Origin: Owenia fusiformis
Lineage: Eukaryota > Annelida > Polychaeta > Sabellida > Oweniidae
DNA length: 64,000 nt
Reading direction: 5' to 3'
Assembly: GCA_903813345.2 (NCBI GenBank)
Contig: CAIIXF020000003.1
Coordinates: forward strand, 21,962,931 to 22,026,930
The translations under genes and the position numbers were made by a program. This document shows positions 36,289 through 47,960 of the stretch, piece by piece. Every line of letters begins with the position of its first letter. Position 1 is the stretch's first letter. Below the pieces are notes generated by a model that made no database searches, was not told the DNA's origin, and saw only the letters and a program-made list of their open reading frames with translations.

Positions 36289-39213
36289 TTAGGGCTTCAC
36301 TGTAGGGGAATAACAACGATCCCTCCAATCATCATATATGTCACGTCCAGGGTGAGTCCTCAAATATCTCCCTCTGTAAACTTTGGCTAGAGGCACTTTA
36401 ACTGGAGACGTTCTCTTGTCATCATCCTGACTAGGAATTCTATGGTAGAAGTCTTCACTTTGTCCAGACACTTTACAAAATCTCTTGTTCATGTCACGCC
36501 TCTGCCCTCTGAAGCGGGAAAACTCAGTTCGATCTGCAGCTGTCCTCTTGGGTTGTGGTGATCTGTCTCTCAGCCTTAATTTTTCACGTCGACCTCCCTG
36601 TCTGTGTTTAACTTCACTCTCTCCATCTTTAGGCATTCCTGAGTCTACTTGGTGATCATCAAAACTTCCCGGATTCTCTGGTTCAAAAGTCATTTTACAC
36701 TGGCGATAGTTCAATACAGCTCCAGAGGCAGCTAGGAAGTCTGTGCCCAAAATTCCCTCAAAGTGAATATCAGCCACGACCACCTCCAAGTTCTGTACAT
36801 GCCCGTCAATTTTCAAGCTAACTGGTATAACACCCTCCATATGCAAGAGTTGCCCACCTGCTTGCAAAATGGTCTTCTTAGGTGGCTTAAGCTGGGGCCT
36901 TTTGCGTTTAGGTATATTCTGGTAGACCGTTGAACTCATGATTGTGCTAGCGGCTCCAGAGTCAACTAAAAATGAAACATTGGTGTCGCAAACTATGCCA
37001 TGTGCCACTATCTTCTGAGTGTCCTTGGAAGACTGAACACCATTTCCCTGCAGATATAGAAATTCAACGGTAGCAATCTGGCTAGATCTCTCTTGTGCTG
37101 CTTTATCTCGCTCTTCGGCACGCTTCCTTGAATAACAATCAGCGATCCGGTGTCCAGGTTTGTGACAATAGAAACATTTTGGTCTATTGTTCATGTTCAC
37201 ACTCTTTGAAGAGTCCGATTTGGTTAACTTCATCAGGTCAACCATTTTCTCCAGATTCTTGGTGCACGTTTCTTGCACAGCTTGATGCATTTGTTTGACC
37301 ATTTGAGCCATCTTCTGAAACACATCTTCCTTATTATCAGGAGTACTTACAGAGTTGCAGTACTCTTCCTCTGTATAAATGGCGTTTACTCTTAACTTTG
37401 GTTTTTGGCCTTTCCTTATTCGTTCTGATTCTAGAAACGACTCCTCCTTGATGGCTACTTCTATGGCCTTATCGAGTGTATTACACTCCTTGGCATGGAT
37501 AGCCCTCCTGATCTCCTCCTCTAAAATGGCCTGCTCAAAACTCCGTCTAGCCAGACGATCTTGGGCCGCACGGCTCATTTCTGGATAGGCCAAAGCGGTG
37601 AGACGTCTTATATCCTGGCCCAATGTCTGAAGAGTCTCTTTGGGCTTTCGGATTCGCCCAACTAGCTCGGCCTCGTAGACCTCCGCCTTTCCACCAGGAC
37701 CAAATCGCTTCTCTAGGGCTAAAAGGAGCTGATCATAGGTATAATCTTGCCCCATCTCTAATACCATTTGCTGGGCAGGGCCTCGAAGACTGGTGGCTAG
37801 AAACTGCCTCTTATCTTCCTTAGACCATTTATTAGCTTCCCCACAGATCTCAAAATAAGCCCTATAGTCTTGCCATGGTGTGTTCCCGTTATACACATCA
37901 GGTTTGATTCTACTCTTGCTAGAAATTCCAGGAGTCTCTTTGGAGAGTTTAGCACACAATTGAGAGCACATCTTAATAAGCTCTGTTGAGAGATGAGAAT
38001 CATTAACGTTCTCCATCTTCTCAGACCTTTCTATAGTGTTATCACGCTTTGGACTCGAAGTTTCCTTCATCGATGTATCCTTATGGACATCTTCAAGTTC
38101 TTCTTTATACTGAGGTAAGTGATGAGTCGGAATGTCACCACCATGTCCCCTCTCCAGCCAGTCCTCCATCGGACCTAACCTTCCATCTTTAGGTTGTTGA
38201 TTATAATCTGCTGCATTATCTGGCGGCAGTTCTGTATCAAGTCTCTGGCAAAACCTGTCTTGCCGAAGCAACCTCCAGGGCCTTTTCACACCTGAAGTTG
38301 ATGGCGCTTGTGTGGAACCGGCTCTAGACATACTGATAGGTTGCATCCGTTCTGTTTGGTTAGGATCTCTTCTAACAGATATTGCAGGCTTCTGAATTCT
38401 GGTCTCAGACCTACAATGACCACTAACATCACCCAGTGTCTGTGACTTCCCTGGAGTAGTACGAAACTCAACAGGCATGTTACTCTGAATTTGGTTGATG
38501 ATGGATTTCTCCATGGCGTTTTGGAAATTTTCCATCTGACCCTTCATGCCCTGTAATTGTGCCTCCTGATGGTCCTGACCAGTATGAACTTGTTCTGCGA
38601 TTTGATTGATGTTGTGTATTTGAGTGTTTAGAGACTCTGTAAGTCCTATGACCAACTTCTTTTGGGTTTCCAAAACTTGAGTCATACATTTCTGTTGGTT
38701 CTCTGCTATTTTCTGCATCTGTTGTTGTTGAGCAACTAAAGTCTCACTAAAAATATCCATCTTTTGCTCAAATTTGCTTTCAACCATAGTGAGATCTTTT
38801 CTCAGTGTGTCCTCCTCTCTAAAACTCCTTGCCGGCCTATCTAGGGCAGTAGAGGTTAAAGGAAATCTCAGTCTTCGGGAAGGATCTCCGACATTCTGAT
38901 TACTCGGTTCAAAGGGAGTTTTGGCATCTATCATTACACCTCCTGTCCAATACCCTGTACTCCATGAGCTGGGTAATCCCCTCTTCTCAACATCTGTTTC
39001 TGGAGTTTTGGGTCTAGCTCCTTCCGAATGAGTGACCTTTCCCAAAGTATCACTCTGTGTATCAGTATCCCTCATTTCCTGTACAGTTGCATCAGCTGCT
39101 CCTGGATTGTCTATTTCCATTGTGTCGTTCTTGAAAAACACGGTTTTTTCAAGGTCACTATCTCCTACACCCTCTACATCCAGAGGAGGTGGCAAATCGA
39201 AATCTTGCTCCAT
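36289..39213 (-). CDS. Gag-protease polyprotein of the LTR element
   Basis: Starting from the ATG at 39213 (MEQDFDLPPPLD), the ORF is 974 residues; the frame is also open upstream from a GTG at 39246. It has an acidic N-terminus, a Gln-rich helical region suited to a coiled coil (about residues 140-240), and a retrotransposon Gag capsid-like domain (about 435-605, including WQDYRAYFEICGEANKWS and LEKRFGPGG). It also has one CCHC zinc knuckle, CFYCHKPGHRIADC (about 680-693), and an aspartic protease (about 745-840) with catalytic FLVDSGAAST and the second hallmark GILGTDFL. A basic tail of about 110 residues follows. The protein would form particles and process itself, but nothing in it can copy or integrate the element. 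The ORF is intact, with no frameshift or internal stop. Confidence 0.93.
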   Translation of the reverse strand: MEQDFDLPPPLDVEGVGDSDLEKTVFFKNDTMEIDNPGAADATVQEMRDTDTQSDTLGKVTHSEGARPKTPETDVEKRGLPSSWSTGYWTGGVMIDAKTPFEPSNQNVGDPSRRLRFPLTSTALDRPARSFREEDTLRKDLTMVESKFEQKMDIFSETLVAQQQQMQKIAENQQKCMTQVLETQKKLVIGLTESLNTQIHNINQIAEQVHTGQDHQEAQLQGMKGQMENFQNAMEKSIINQIQSNMPVEFRTTPGKSQTLGDVSGHCRSETRIQKPAISVRRDPNQTERMQPISMSRAGSTQAPSTSGVKRPWRLLRQDRFCQRLDTELPPDNAADYNQQPKDGRLGPMEDWLERGHGGDIPTHHLPQYKEELEDVHKDTSMKETSSPKRDNTIERSEKMENVNDSHLSTELIKMCSQLCAKLSKETPGISSKSRIKPDVYNGNTPWQDYRAYFEICGEANKWSKEDKRQFLATSLRGPAQQMVLEMGQDYTYDQLLLALEKRFGPGGKAEVYEAELVGRIRKPKETLQTLGQDIRRLTALAYPEMSRAAQDRLARRSFEQAILEEEIRRAIHAKECNTLDKAIEVAIKEESFLESERIRKGQKPKLRVNAIYTEEEYCNSVSTPDNKEDVFQKMAQMVKQMHQAVQETCTKNLEKMVDLMKLTKSDSSKSVNMNNRPKCFYCHKPGHRIADCYSRKRAEERDKAAQERSSQIATVEFLYLQGNGVQSSKDTQKIVAHGIVCDTNVSFLVDSGAASTIMSSTVYQNIPKRKRPQLKPPKKTILQAGGQLLHMEGVIPVSLKIDGHVQNLEVVVADIHFEGILGTDFLAASGAVLNYRQCKMTFEPENPGSFDDHQVDSGMPKDGESEVKHRQGGRREKLRLRDRSPQPKRTAADRTEFSRFRGQRRDMNKRFCKVSGQSEDFYHRIPSQDDDKRTSPVKVPLAKVYRGRYLRTHPGRDIYDDWRDRCYSPTVKP

Positions 39214-39251
39214 TTCAGGCGTGTAATATGCAATATAAGATTTCACACGTT

Positions 39252-39269
39252 ATCCCACCACTGCCACCA
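39252..39269 (-). promoter_or_regulatory. Primer-binding site, tRNA-Leu type
   Basis: One base after the 5' LTR (minus strand), TGGTGGCAGTGGTGGGAT is complementary to the 3' end of a tRNA-Leu including CCA. The start of Gag is only about 40 bases further, so the leader is very short. Confidence 0.8.
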
Positions 39270-39270
39270 G

Positions 39271-42200
39271 TGTAACATTCAGCCTAATTATGGTAGTGTG
39301 GATGTTGTTTAATAGACTGTGTCACTGTGGGTCTCAGGGTATACGTTAAATATACACGTGGGAAATCTGTACATAACAACTTATATACAATTAAATACAA
39401 TAACACATATATTGTGGCGTTTTAGCCCGTCAAAATAATACATGAAAATCGATGTATTCAGTTACTGAGGCACTATATAAAAGTTCTTGATACGTGATCA
39501 CTGTCAATAAAACACTAATTATAAGAGTCCTATATACGAAAATACTTGTACTCTTAATTGTCTCTTGAGCTCTGGACTTGTTCAATTCAGCTAGGTATAA
39601 ATCTGGGAATAACAGTCTCTCAATACAGCTTCAGTGATTATACCTTGGAATAACAGTCTCTCAATGAAGGCAAATCTCAAGCTGGCCTGAAATAAAATAA
39701 CTAAGTCTGGAATTAACTTAGTTCTTCAATCTGTGGAATCTACCCAAGATTCCTAGTAGTTCCCAAATAAACTAAGTGTCTCGTAAATCGATGAAGATCC
39801 TCTAAGTTCCTCAACAAGTGGAATCTGCCTAAGATCCCTGGTAGCTCCCCAAATAAACTAAGTGTCTCGTACTTAGTTTCCATCAAAGTCATCCAGGTCA
39901 GGGGTGACACTATTCAACGTCCCCAACAGGCAACATCGATGAAGATCCTCTAAGTTCCTCAATATGTGAAATCTGCCTAAGATTCCCAGTAGCTCCTAAA
40001 TCGATGAAGATCCTCTAAGTTCCTCAATATGTGGAATCTGCCTAAGATTCCCAGTAGCTCCTAAATCGATGAAGATCCTCTAAGTTCCTCAATATGTGGA
40101 ATCTGCCTAAGATTCCCAGTAGCTCCTAAATCGATGAAGATCCTCTAAGTTCCTCAATATGTGGAATCTGCCTAAGATTCCCAGTAGCTCCTAAATCGAT
40201 GAAGATCCTCTAAGTTCCTCAATATGTGGAATCTGCCTAAGATTCCCAGTAGCTCCTAAATCGATGAAGATCCTTTAAGTTCCTCAATATGTGGAATCTG
40301 CCTAAGATTCCCAGTAGCTCCTAAATCGATGAAGATCCTCTAAGTTCCTCAATATGTGGAATCTGCCTAAGATTCCCAGTAGCTCCTAAATCGATGAAGA
40401 TCCTTTAAGTTCCTCAATATGTGGAATCTGCCTAAGATTCCCAGTAGCTCCTAAATCGATGAAGATCATTTAAGTTCCTCAATATGTGGAATCTGCCTAA
40501 GATTCCCAGTAGCTCCTAAATCGATGAAAATCCTCTAAGTTCCTCAATATGTGGAATCTGCCTAAGATTCCCAGTAGCTCCTAAATAAACTAAGTGTCTC
40601 GTACTTAGTTCCTCAACAAGTGGAATCTGCCTAAGATCCCTGGTAGCTCCCAAATAAACTAAGTGTCTCGTACTTAGTTTCCATCAAAGTCATCCAGGTC
40701 AGGGGTGACACTATTCAACGTCCCCAACAGGCAACATCGATGAAGATCCTCTAAGTTCCTCAATATGTGGAATCTGCCTAAGATTCCCAGTAGCTCCTAA
40801 ATCGATGAAGATCCTCTAAGTTCCTCAATATGTGGAATCTGCCTAAGATTCCCAGTAGCTCCTAAATCGATGAAGATCCTCTAAGTTCCTCAATATGTGG
40901 AATCTGCCTAAGATTCCCAGTAGCTCCTAAATCGATGAAGATCCTTTAAGTTCCTCAATATGTGGAATCTGCCTAAGATTCCCAGTAGCTCCTAAATCGA
41001 TGAAGATCATTTAAGTTCCTCAATATGTGGAATCTGCCTAAGATTCCCAGTAGCTCCTAAATCGATGAAGATCATTTAAGTTCCTCAATATGTGGAATCT
41101 GCCTAAGATTCCCAGTAGCTCCTAAATCGATGAAGATCATTTAAGTTCCTCAATATGTGGAATCTGCCTAAGATTCCCAGTAGCTCCTAAATCGATGAAG
41201 ATCATTTAAGTTCCTCAATATGTGGAATCTGCCTAAGATTCCCAGTAGCTCCTAAATCGATGAAGATCCTTTAAGTTCCTCAATATGTGGAATCTGCCTA
41301 AGATTCCCAGTAGCTCCTAAATAAACTAAGTGTCTCGTACTTAGTTTCCATTAAGTCATCCAGGTTGAGTGAAAATATTCCAAGTTCCTCAACAGCTCCT
41401 CCAAATGAGCTAAGTTTCTGGTTCTTATTCTCAATCAGGCTTGAGTTATATAGACAATGTCGGGAAATGACAGAGTTTCTCAGTCCAGCTGTATTTCCTC
41501 AATCAGGCTGGAATATTCCTCAATCCAGCAGAGTCCTTCAAACAGGCTGGAGTTGTATCAACTATGTCGGGAAATGACAGAGTTTCTCAGTCCAGCTGTA
41601 CTTCTTCCGTCAGGCTGGAATATTATGAACTATGCCTAGCCTGGAAGTGACAAAGTTCCTCAATCCAGCCGTATTTCTTCAGTAGGCTGGAATATTGTAT
41701 AAACTATGTCGGGAAAGGACAAAGTTTCTCAATCCAGCAAAGTTCCTCAAACAGGCTGGAATATTATGAACTTTGTCTGGAAATGGCAAAGTTCCTCAGT
41801 CCAGCAAAGTTTCTTCAGTCAGGCTGGAATGTTGTATAAACTATGTCGGGAAATGACAAAGTTTCTCAATCCAGCAAAGTTCCTCAAACAGGCTGGAATA
41901 TTCCTCAATCCAGCAGAGTCCCTCAATCAGGCTGGAATATTGTATAAACTATGTCGGGAAATGACAGAGTTTCTCAGTCCAGCTGTATTTCCTCAATCAG
42001 GCTGGAATATTCCTCAATCCAGCAGAGCCCTTCAAACAGGCTGGAGTTGTATCAACTATGTCAGGAAATGACAGAGTTTCTCAGTCCAGCTGTATTTCTT
42101 CAGTCAGGCTGGAATATTATGAACTATGCCTAGCCTGGAAGTGACAAAGTTCCTCAATCCAGCCGTATTTCTTCAGTAGGCTGGAATATTCCTCAATCCA

Positions 42201-44427
42201 GCAAAGTTCCTCAATCAGGCTGGAATATTGTATAAACTATGTCGGGAAATGACAGAGTTTCTCAGTCCAGCTGTATTTCTTCAGTCAGGCTGGAATATTG
42301 TATAAACTATGTCGGGAAATGACAGAGTTTCTCAGTCCAGCTGTATTTCCTCAATCAAGCTGGAATATTCCTCAATCCAGCAGAGTCCTTCAAACAGGCT
42401 GGAGTTGTATCAACTATGTCGGGAAATGACAGAGTTTCTCAGTCCAGCTGTATTTCTTCAGTCAGGCTGGAATATTATGAACTTTGTCTGGAAATGGCAA
42501 AGTTCCTCAGTCAAGCAGTATTTCTTCAGTCAGGCTGGAATATTGTATAAACTATGACAGAGTTTCTCAGTCCAGCTGTATTTCTTCAGTCAGGCTGGAA
42601 TATTGTATAAACTATGACAGAGTTTCTCAGTCCAGCTGTATTTCTTCAGTCAGGCTGGAATATTATGAACTTTGTCTGGAAATGGCAAAGTTCCTCAGTC
42701 AAGCAGTATTTCTTCAGTCAGGCTGGAATATTGTATAAACTATGTCGGGATATGACAGAGTTTCTCAATCCAGCAAAGTTCCTCAATCAGGCTGGAATAT
42801 TATGAACTTTGTCTGGAAATGGCAAAGTTCCTCAGTCCAGCAGTATTTCTTCAGTCAGGCTGGAATATTGTATAAACTATGTCGGGAAATGACAGAGTTT
42901 CTCAATCCAGCAAAGTTCCTCAATCAGGCTGGAATATTATGAACTTTGTCTGGAAATGGCAAAGTTCCTCAGTCCAGCAGTATTTCTTCAGTCAGCAAAT
43001 TGATGACAAATAACTGATCTAAAAATGGCTAAGTTTCTCAAGTTTACTAAATTATGAAAAGAATAATGTAAGTTTCTCAACCTCAAAAATGGCAAAGTTT
43101 CTCAAGTTAACAAAAGAAAAACATTAATTGCTAAATAAGTTTCTTGATCTCGAAAATGGCAAAGTTTCTCAAGTTAACAATTGATTTCGAAAAATGGCAA
43201 AGTTTCTCAAGTTAACAATAGAAAAAAAAACAAGTTACTTAATAACACCTGAAAATACAAGTTGATGGCACTCCTTCTCAATCAGGCTGGAATAATGTAA
43301 ACTAAGTCTGGTAATGACAAAGTTTCTCGGTCCAGCAGTAATTCTTCAATCGGGCTGAAATATTCTAAAACTTTGCCTGGAAATGACAAAGTTTCTCGGT
43401 TCAGCAGTATTTCATCAAACGGGCTGGAATACTCTAAACTATGCCTGGAATTGACAAAGTTCCTCGATCCAGCAGTAATTCTTCAATCGGGCTGAAATAT
43501 TCTAAAACTTTGCCTGGAAATGACAAAGTTTCTCGGTTCAGCAGTATTTCATCAAACGGGCTGGAATATTCTAAACTATGCCTGGAAATGACAAAGTTTC
43601 TCGATCCAGCAGTAATTCTTCAATCGGGCTGAAATATTCTAAAACTTTGCCTGGAAATGACAAAGTTTCTCGGTCCAGCAGTATCTCTTCAATCAGGCTG
43701 GAGTTATCTATACTATGTCTGGACATGACAAAGTTCCTCGATCCAGCAGTATTTCTTCAAACAGGCTGGAATATTCTAAACTATGTCTGGAAATGACAAA
43801 GTTCCTCGATCCAGCAAATCTTCTAAGTTTCTCATCAATCCTCAAATGAAACACTGGCACGGGAGATGTGTTCCCATCAAATGTTGCCTACGTGTCTGCT
43901 AGGAGTGATCCGTGCTCTGTATTTATACCCCAGACAGGTTTTGCACACGAACCTAACAAGTGATTAATGGGCTGATGCAATACCTCGTCACCGGATGTAA
44001 TCACTGAATCAGGATATTAGTTTCGTAAAAATAACTGTCTTCACTTACAAATCACGATCTCGGCTTTTACACTTAATATCAATACATGTTTGGTACATAA
44101 TCAACAAGATTATAGTATAAACTCAATAAATATAACCATAAATGATCGCTATCTAGTCTAATTACGCTTCGATTTGATCGAATTGAAAGCAGGAAGTGAT
44201 AATTTCTGTAAAATGATAGTCAAGAGTTCTCGATCAACCGTAACCATAGTCACTGGTAAAACTACCCGATCAACATTAACTACATCTGAACTCGATAAAA
44301 TAAAAAGTTGCTAACACCTCTGTAAGTACAAATAAAGTGCTTTAATCGATACTACAATTAAAGATCTTAATAATCTCAACTGTGAAGCACTTAAATCAAA
44401 GAAATTTAAAATCAAAATTTTGTTACA
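39271..44427 (-). repeat. 5' LTR (right copy), 5,157 bp
   Basis: Same structure as the left LTR. It differs by an additional 137-base unit at about 42840-42980 and isolated changes, for example A for G near 41729 (left 33418) and G for A near 44246 (left 35798). The 65-bp blocks lie at 39935-40585 and 40736-41321; the CAGGCTGGAATATT block spans about 41371-43828. Confidence 0.93.
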
Positions 44428-44677
44428 ACTAGATAAACATTATTTCAGCATATATTCCTCTTAAAACATGGTGGATCTTAAAAATATAAAAGCGGATTTC
44501 CCCTTTTTGAAGCTTTGAACTGAATTTACACTTCTTAATGCTGAAATTGATAGTTTATACATACATTTTAAGGAAATAGGTCTGTCAAAGAAGATGTTAA
44601 GCCAAATGTTGCCTTGATAGCTCATAAAAAATTAAAATTTTCCTATTTTCTCTCTACAGGCCTTGTTGCCCCTTTAA

Positions 44678-46430
44678 TATAAGTACATGTAATTATATCA
44701 ATTATATCAATATCAAGTTAGCAATTGTATGATTGGCCATACACGTCTTCTTATCAGACAAGGCAATCACTGAATACCTAACGATAATTAATGCCATCAT
44801 CTGTGTATATCAAAAACCCATGCACAATTAGCATGTTACACCTAAGTTGTCTTTGGCAGGGCCGTCAGATGGGGGGGGGGGGGGGTTCTATGGATGCAAC
44901 CGCATACCCCCTAGACAACATCTTATTCAGTCTTAATTTTTTTGGGATAAAGAAATTGTAAAATTTTCTAGAGGGAGTTGGCCACCCTCACACCCCCACA
45001 AAACAATTGAAGTTATTTTATACATTGTCTCAGACACTTTTAAAGTGCCCAGACATCATCAAATAGCTCCTTACTATAGTCAGCATTTAACACTTGCTTC
45101 CTCTCTAGCACCCCCACCTCACCTCCACCTCTTAGTATGTATCTAACAGACTGACTATAGAAGTCAGTCTGTTATGATGTACTACTGTCCTGTGGAAATT
45201 GCAGTGAAATTTTCTGCAAAAAATTATCAATTTGAGGAAGCATTAATTAAAAAAACAACATTTTATCACTTCAATTAAGAAGTAAGGTACAATTAATTAA
45301 ATGCAATAATAACACAACATATTAGGTGGAAATAAAGCTAGTTGAAGTAACAAATATGCAAATTAATTCACTCCCGCCATTTTGAATAGCCATTTTGAAT
45401 ATCACTTCCTATGTAAACAAATATTTTTTGTTAACAAATTTTAACATACTATATGTATAGTCTGAATATTATTCAGACTAAATAGGATATAGTCTACTCC
45501 CCCCCCCCCTGGTTCCCTAATTTACAAACCCCCCATAAAAAAGTCAATGTGTCTTATTGAATCATACACTTTGAAAGTTCCAAGAAAGCACAAGATAGCA
45601 TTTTAAAATTGTAACTTTTTCTAGGGGGACCAATATACAAAACAATTGAAAATTTCGAATTTATTTTATGTTTTTTTCTCAGATACGTTTAAAGTTCACA
45701 GACACCATTTAATAGCACCTTGATATGGTCAATGTTTCTTGGAGACAACCCCTAGCTCCCATCTGGCACCCCACCTCACTCTCTGGCATCCCGCAATAAA
45801 AGATCATTTTATTGACTCATACACTTTGACAGTGCTCAGAAAGCACCAAATAGCATCTCAAAAGTGTACACTTTTCTAGGGGGAGCGGGCCACTAATCAC
45901 GTCCCCATAAAACAATTTAAAAGCTTGGAAGTTGCATTTGTTCAATGCCCAGAATTAACATCAATAGCACCTTGATATGGTCAATATTTATTGGGGACAA
46001 ACAATAAAGTGCCCAGAAAGCACCAAATAGCATATTAAAATCGTAAAATGTTCTAACGTAGTGGGCCACCCCACACATCCCACCAAAACAATTAGAACAA
46101 TTCTGAATTCCATTTATTGTCTCAGACACTTTTAAAGTGCCCAGATATCATCAAATAGCACCTTCATATGGTCAATGTTTCTGGGGGACAACCTATTGCT
46201 TCCGATCCCCTCTGGCACCCCACCCTAGCTCACCTTCTGAACCTCTTTGACTCAATTCAATTTTATTGACTCATACACTTTGAACGTACCCAGAAATCAC
46301 CAAATAGCATCTCAAAAGTGTAACATTTTCTAGGGGGAGCGGGCCACTCCTCACATCTCTATAAAACATTTGAAAAGTTTGGAAGTTGCATTTGTTAATT
46401 TAAACAGCGCCCAGAATTAACAAAGTGACA
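44678..46430. repeat. Degenerate ~310-bp tandem repeat
   Basis: From about 44940 to 46430 the ordered phrases CAGACACTTTTAAAGTGCCC, CATCAAATAGCACCTTGATA, GGTCAATGTTTCT, CTGGCACCCCACCTC and TTTTCTAGGGGGAGCGGGCC recur four or five times with many changes and small indels. It is preceded at about 44866 by GGGCCGTCAGATGGGGGG, resembling the start of an inverted-repeat element, but no matching right end was found. It is not coding. Confidence 0.75.
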
Positions 46431-46572
46431 TAAAGAAATCATCAAAATTTGTTGCGACCCAACCCAAAACTCAAACATTCATTTACTCAACAGGTACTCT
46501 GAACACACATCAAAAGTTCTTCGAATTAACCGGTCAGTATCTTGAATTCGAACATGACTGTATTCACACCTT

Positions 46573-47040
46573 TTATGACGTCAACATTTCACCCGGGGTA
46601 TATTCGCCAACAGTACCCCTGTTAATACGAGTAATGTGTGACCATGGCTGGTTAAACTCTGTTAAAAGAGGTCCAAAATGTTCATACATCGAAGTTGTCG
46701 ACAGATCCATACCAAACATCCCATTGATGTCCCACAGTCGATTTGGGTACCCAAGACGGCGAAGTAAAAGGCACAAGCCCTCGATGCCACTACACGAACA
46801 TCGGTTATAACCAGTGAATACGTTTGGTAACTCCATGACCTGAGATATCCTGAATATATCATCTTTTTCAAATCGAAACAAGAGACTGCACTCTTCATTT
46901 GATAGACTTTCCAGATTTATTCTGAATGCGTTAATACCATCACGCCTATCTTCCTCAAATAAGTGATATAGGAGGAGTGTTTCCTCGTCATCCTTGTCAT
47001 CAATAATAGCGGCCGCGGTGACTGGGTCAATGCCTGCCAT
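46573..47040 (-). pseudogene. PIF/Harbinger transposase, N-terminal part only
   Basis: The ORF of 155 residues starts MAGIDPVTAAAI. It contains the helix-turn-helix region that precedes the DDE nuclease in PIF/Harbinger (HARBI1-like) transposases: FRFEKDDIFRISQVMELP, then GIEGLCLLLRRLGYPNRLWD, then FGMDLSTTSMYEHFG. The nuclease domain with its catalytic acidic residues is missing. The frame closes shortly after a donor-like site (AACAGG|GGTACTG), so the ORF may be the first exon of a longer gene whose remainder was lost, because the ~310-bp repeat region follows. It could be a remnant of the element that moved the TWA-flanked elements at 12372-24393 and 52023-53661, but this is not shown. Confidence 0.8.
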
Positions 47041-47384
47041 ATGTACAGTTGTCGAAGATCACACTACTAGAATGAAATAAAATAGTGAATTAGGCTAACT
47101 ACTATTACCCCATGGTTACAATGATATACATCGAATATTACTTGAAAATATAATTGATATTTGGATCAGGATATCATATTTTAGCAAAGAATTCCCAAAC
47201 AATCGAATATCACTCCTTAAAAAGAGGCAAAGCTGGTTGAATGGGGTATGCTATTTAGGATTGGTACTGAATGGGGATGGGACTGCTGTCAACGTATCTA
47301 TAGTTCGTCAGTATAAATACCTCGAAGTTATATTGTATACCATAGAAAATATAGTCTGGTAACATGCATCCTTGGACTATATAT
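47041..47384. other. No feature seen
   Basis: AT-rich spacer upstream of the transposase fragment; no promoter could be assigned. Confidence 0.4.
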
Positions 47385-47559
47385 CCCAGTGTAAAAGGGT
47401 AGGAGGTCCTATCAAATTATGGTCCTACTCTCCATTGATTTATATAGTGACCTAATCACAACTCTTTCCCTTATTATTTTATACACAATCAGGGCCAGTA
47501 AGGGCCGTTTGGAAAGGGGACCATAATCCCCAGGGGACCATAATTTCTTTCACACCGGG
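47385..47559. mobile_element. 175-bp MITE, complete copy with 9-bp target duplication
   Basis: Its ends CCCAGTGTAAAAG and (complement) CCCGGTGTGAAAG are inverted, and ACTATATAT flanks it exactly at 47376-47384 and 47560-47568. A 9-base duplication fits Mutator-like or Merlin-type transposition. It is the same family as 14472-14810, inverted. Confidence 0.9.
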
Positions 47560-47809
47560 ACTATATATTCAGGGAGATTATAGTATATTCACTCTTGACA
47601 CCGGAAATGATCCAGAGTTTTTTCTTCCAATGTTATCCCATGTTTAGAGACAGAATGTACTATTATTCTATGTTCACGAAATGATATGAGGGGCAAAATA
47701 ACATAAATCGATATTGCCAAATTACACGACATGAGTGAACAAAATCTTACCTTTTTGAGAAGATATAACTGTTGTGTTACTTCCACAGGAAATGAATGTT
47801 ATTGTCAAG

Positions 47810-47960
47810 GTCACGGCTTGAGATACGTTTTGTGGATTACGTGCTAAAAAAACGTACTGCGAAACGAAAATTTTCGAATAACGTATCCGTAAACGTAACG
47901 AGATACGGATGCGGATACGTTTTAGCAAACCCGTTGTGCGAAACCTCTCTAATGTCAATT
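47810..47960 (-). mobile_element. GAGAGGTTTCGCACAACG-type element fragment
   Basis: On the minus strand it begins CATTAGAGAGGTTTCGCACAACG, matching 29812-29834. It continues with ACGTATCCG and TCGTTACGTTTACGG words. Its other end is not clearly defined. Confidence 0.6.

Larger units (their letters stand above)
30960..44427 (-). mobile_element. Non-autonomous LTR retrotransposon with giant LTRs
   Basis: A direct repeat of about 5 kb (30960-35979 and 39271-44427) with TGTAAC...GTTACA ends brackets a 3.3-kb interior, and ACTA flanks both ends (30956-30959 and 44428-44431). The coding strand is minus, so the right copy is the 5' LTR. A primer-binding site complementary to a tRNA-Leu 3' end and a purine-rich tract lie at the expected places. 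The interior has one ORF, Gag plus aspartic protease, and no reverse transcriptase, RNase H or integrase. The element must depend on another element's enzymes. Its plan resembles the 'terminal repeat with Gag' (TR-GAG) class described in plants. The LTRs differ by a 137-base minisatellite unit and a few substitutions, so insertion is recent. Confidence 0.92.
30838..44673. mobile_element. TTAA-flanked MITE, split by the LTR element
   Basis: TTAA at 30834-30837 and 44674-44677 flanks inverted ends AGGTGCAACAA and (complement) AGGGGCAACAA. Removing the LTR retrotransposon and its target duplicate leaves an element of about 364 bases. A TTAA target is typical of the piggyBac and Kolobok superfamilies; which of the two cannot be decided here. 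The order of insertion is clear: the LTR element came second. Confidence 0.75.

Noticed and set aside
39028-39312. Plus ORFs opposite the start of Gag-protease
   Set aside because: Antisense to a well-supported ORF; no family features.
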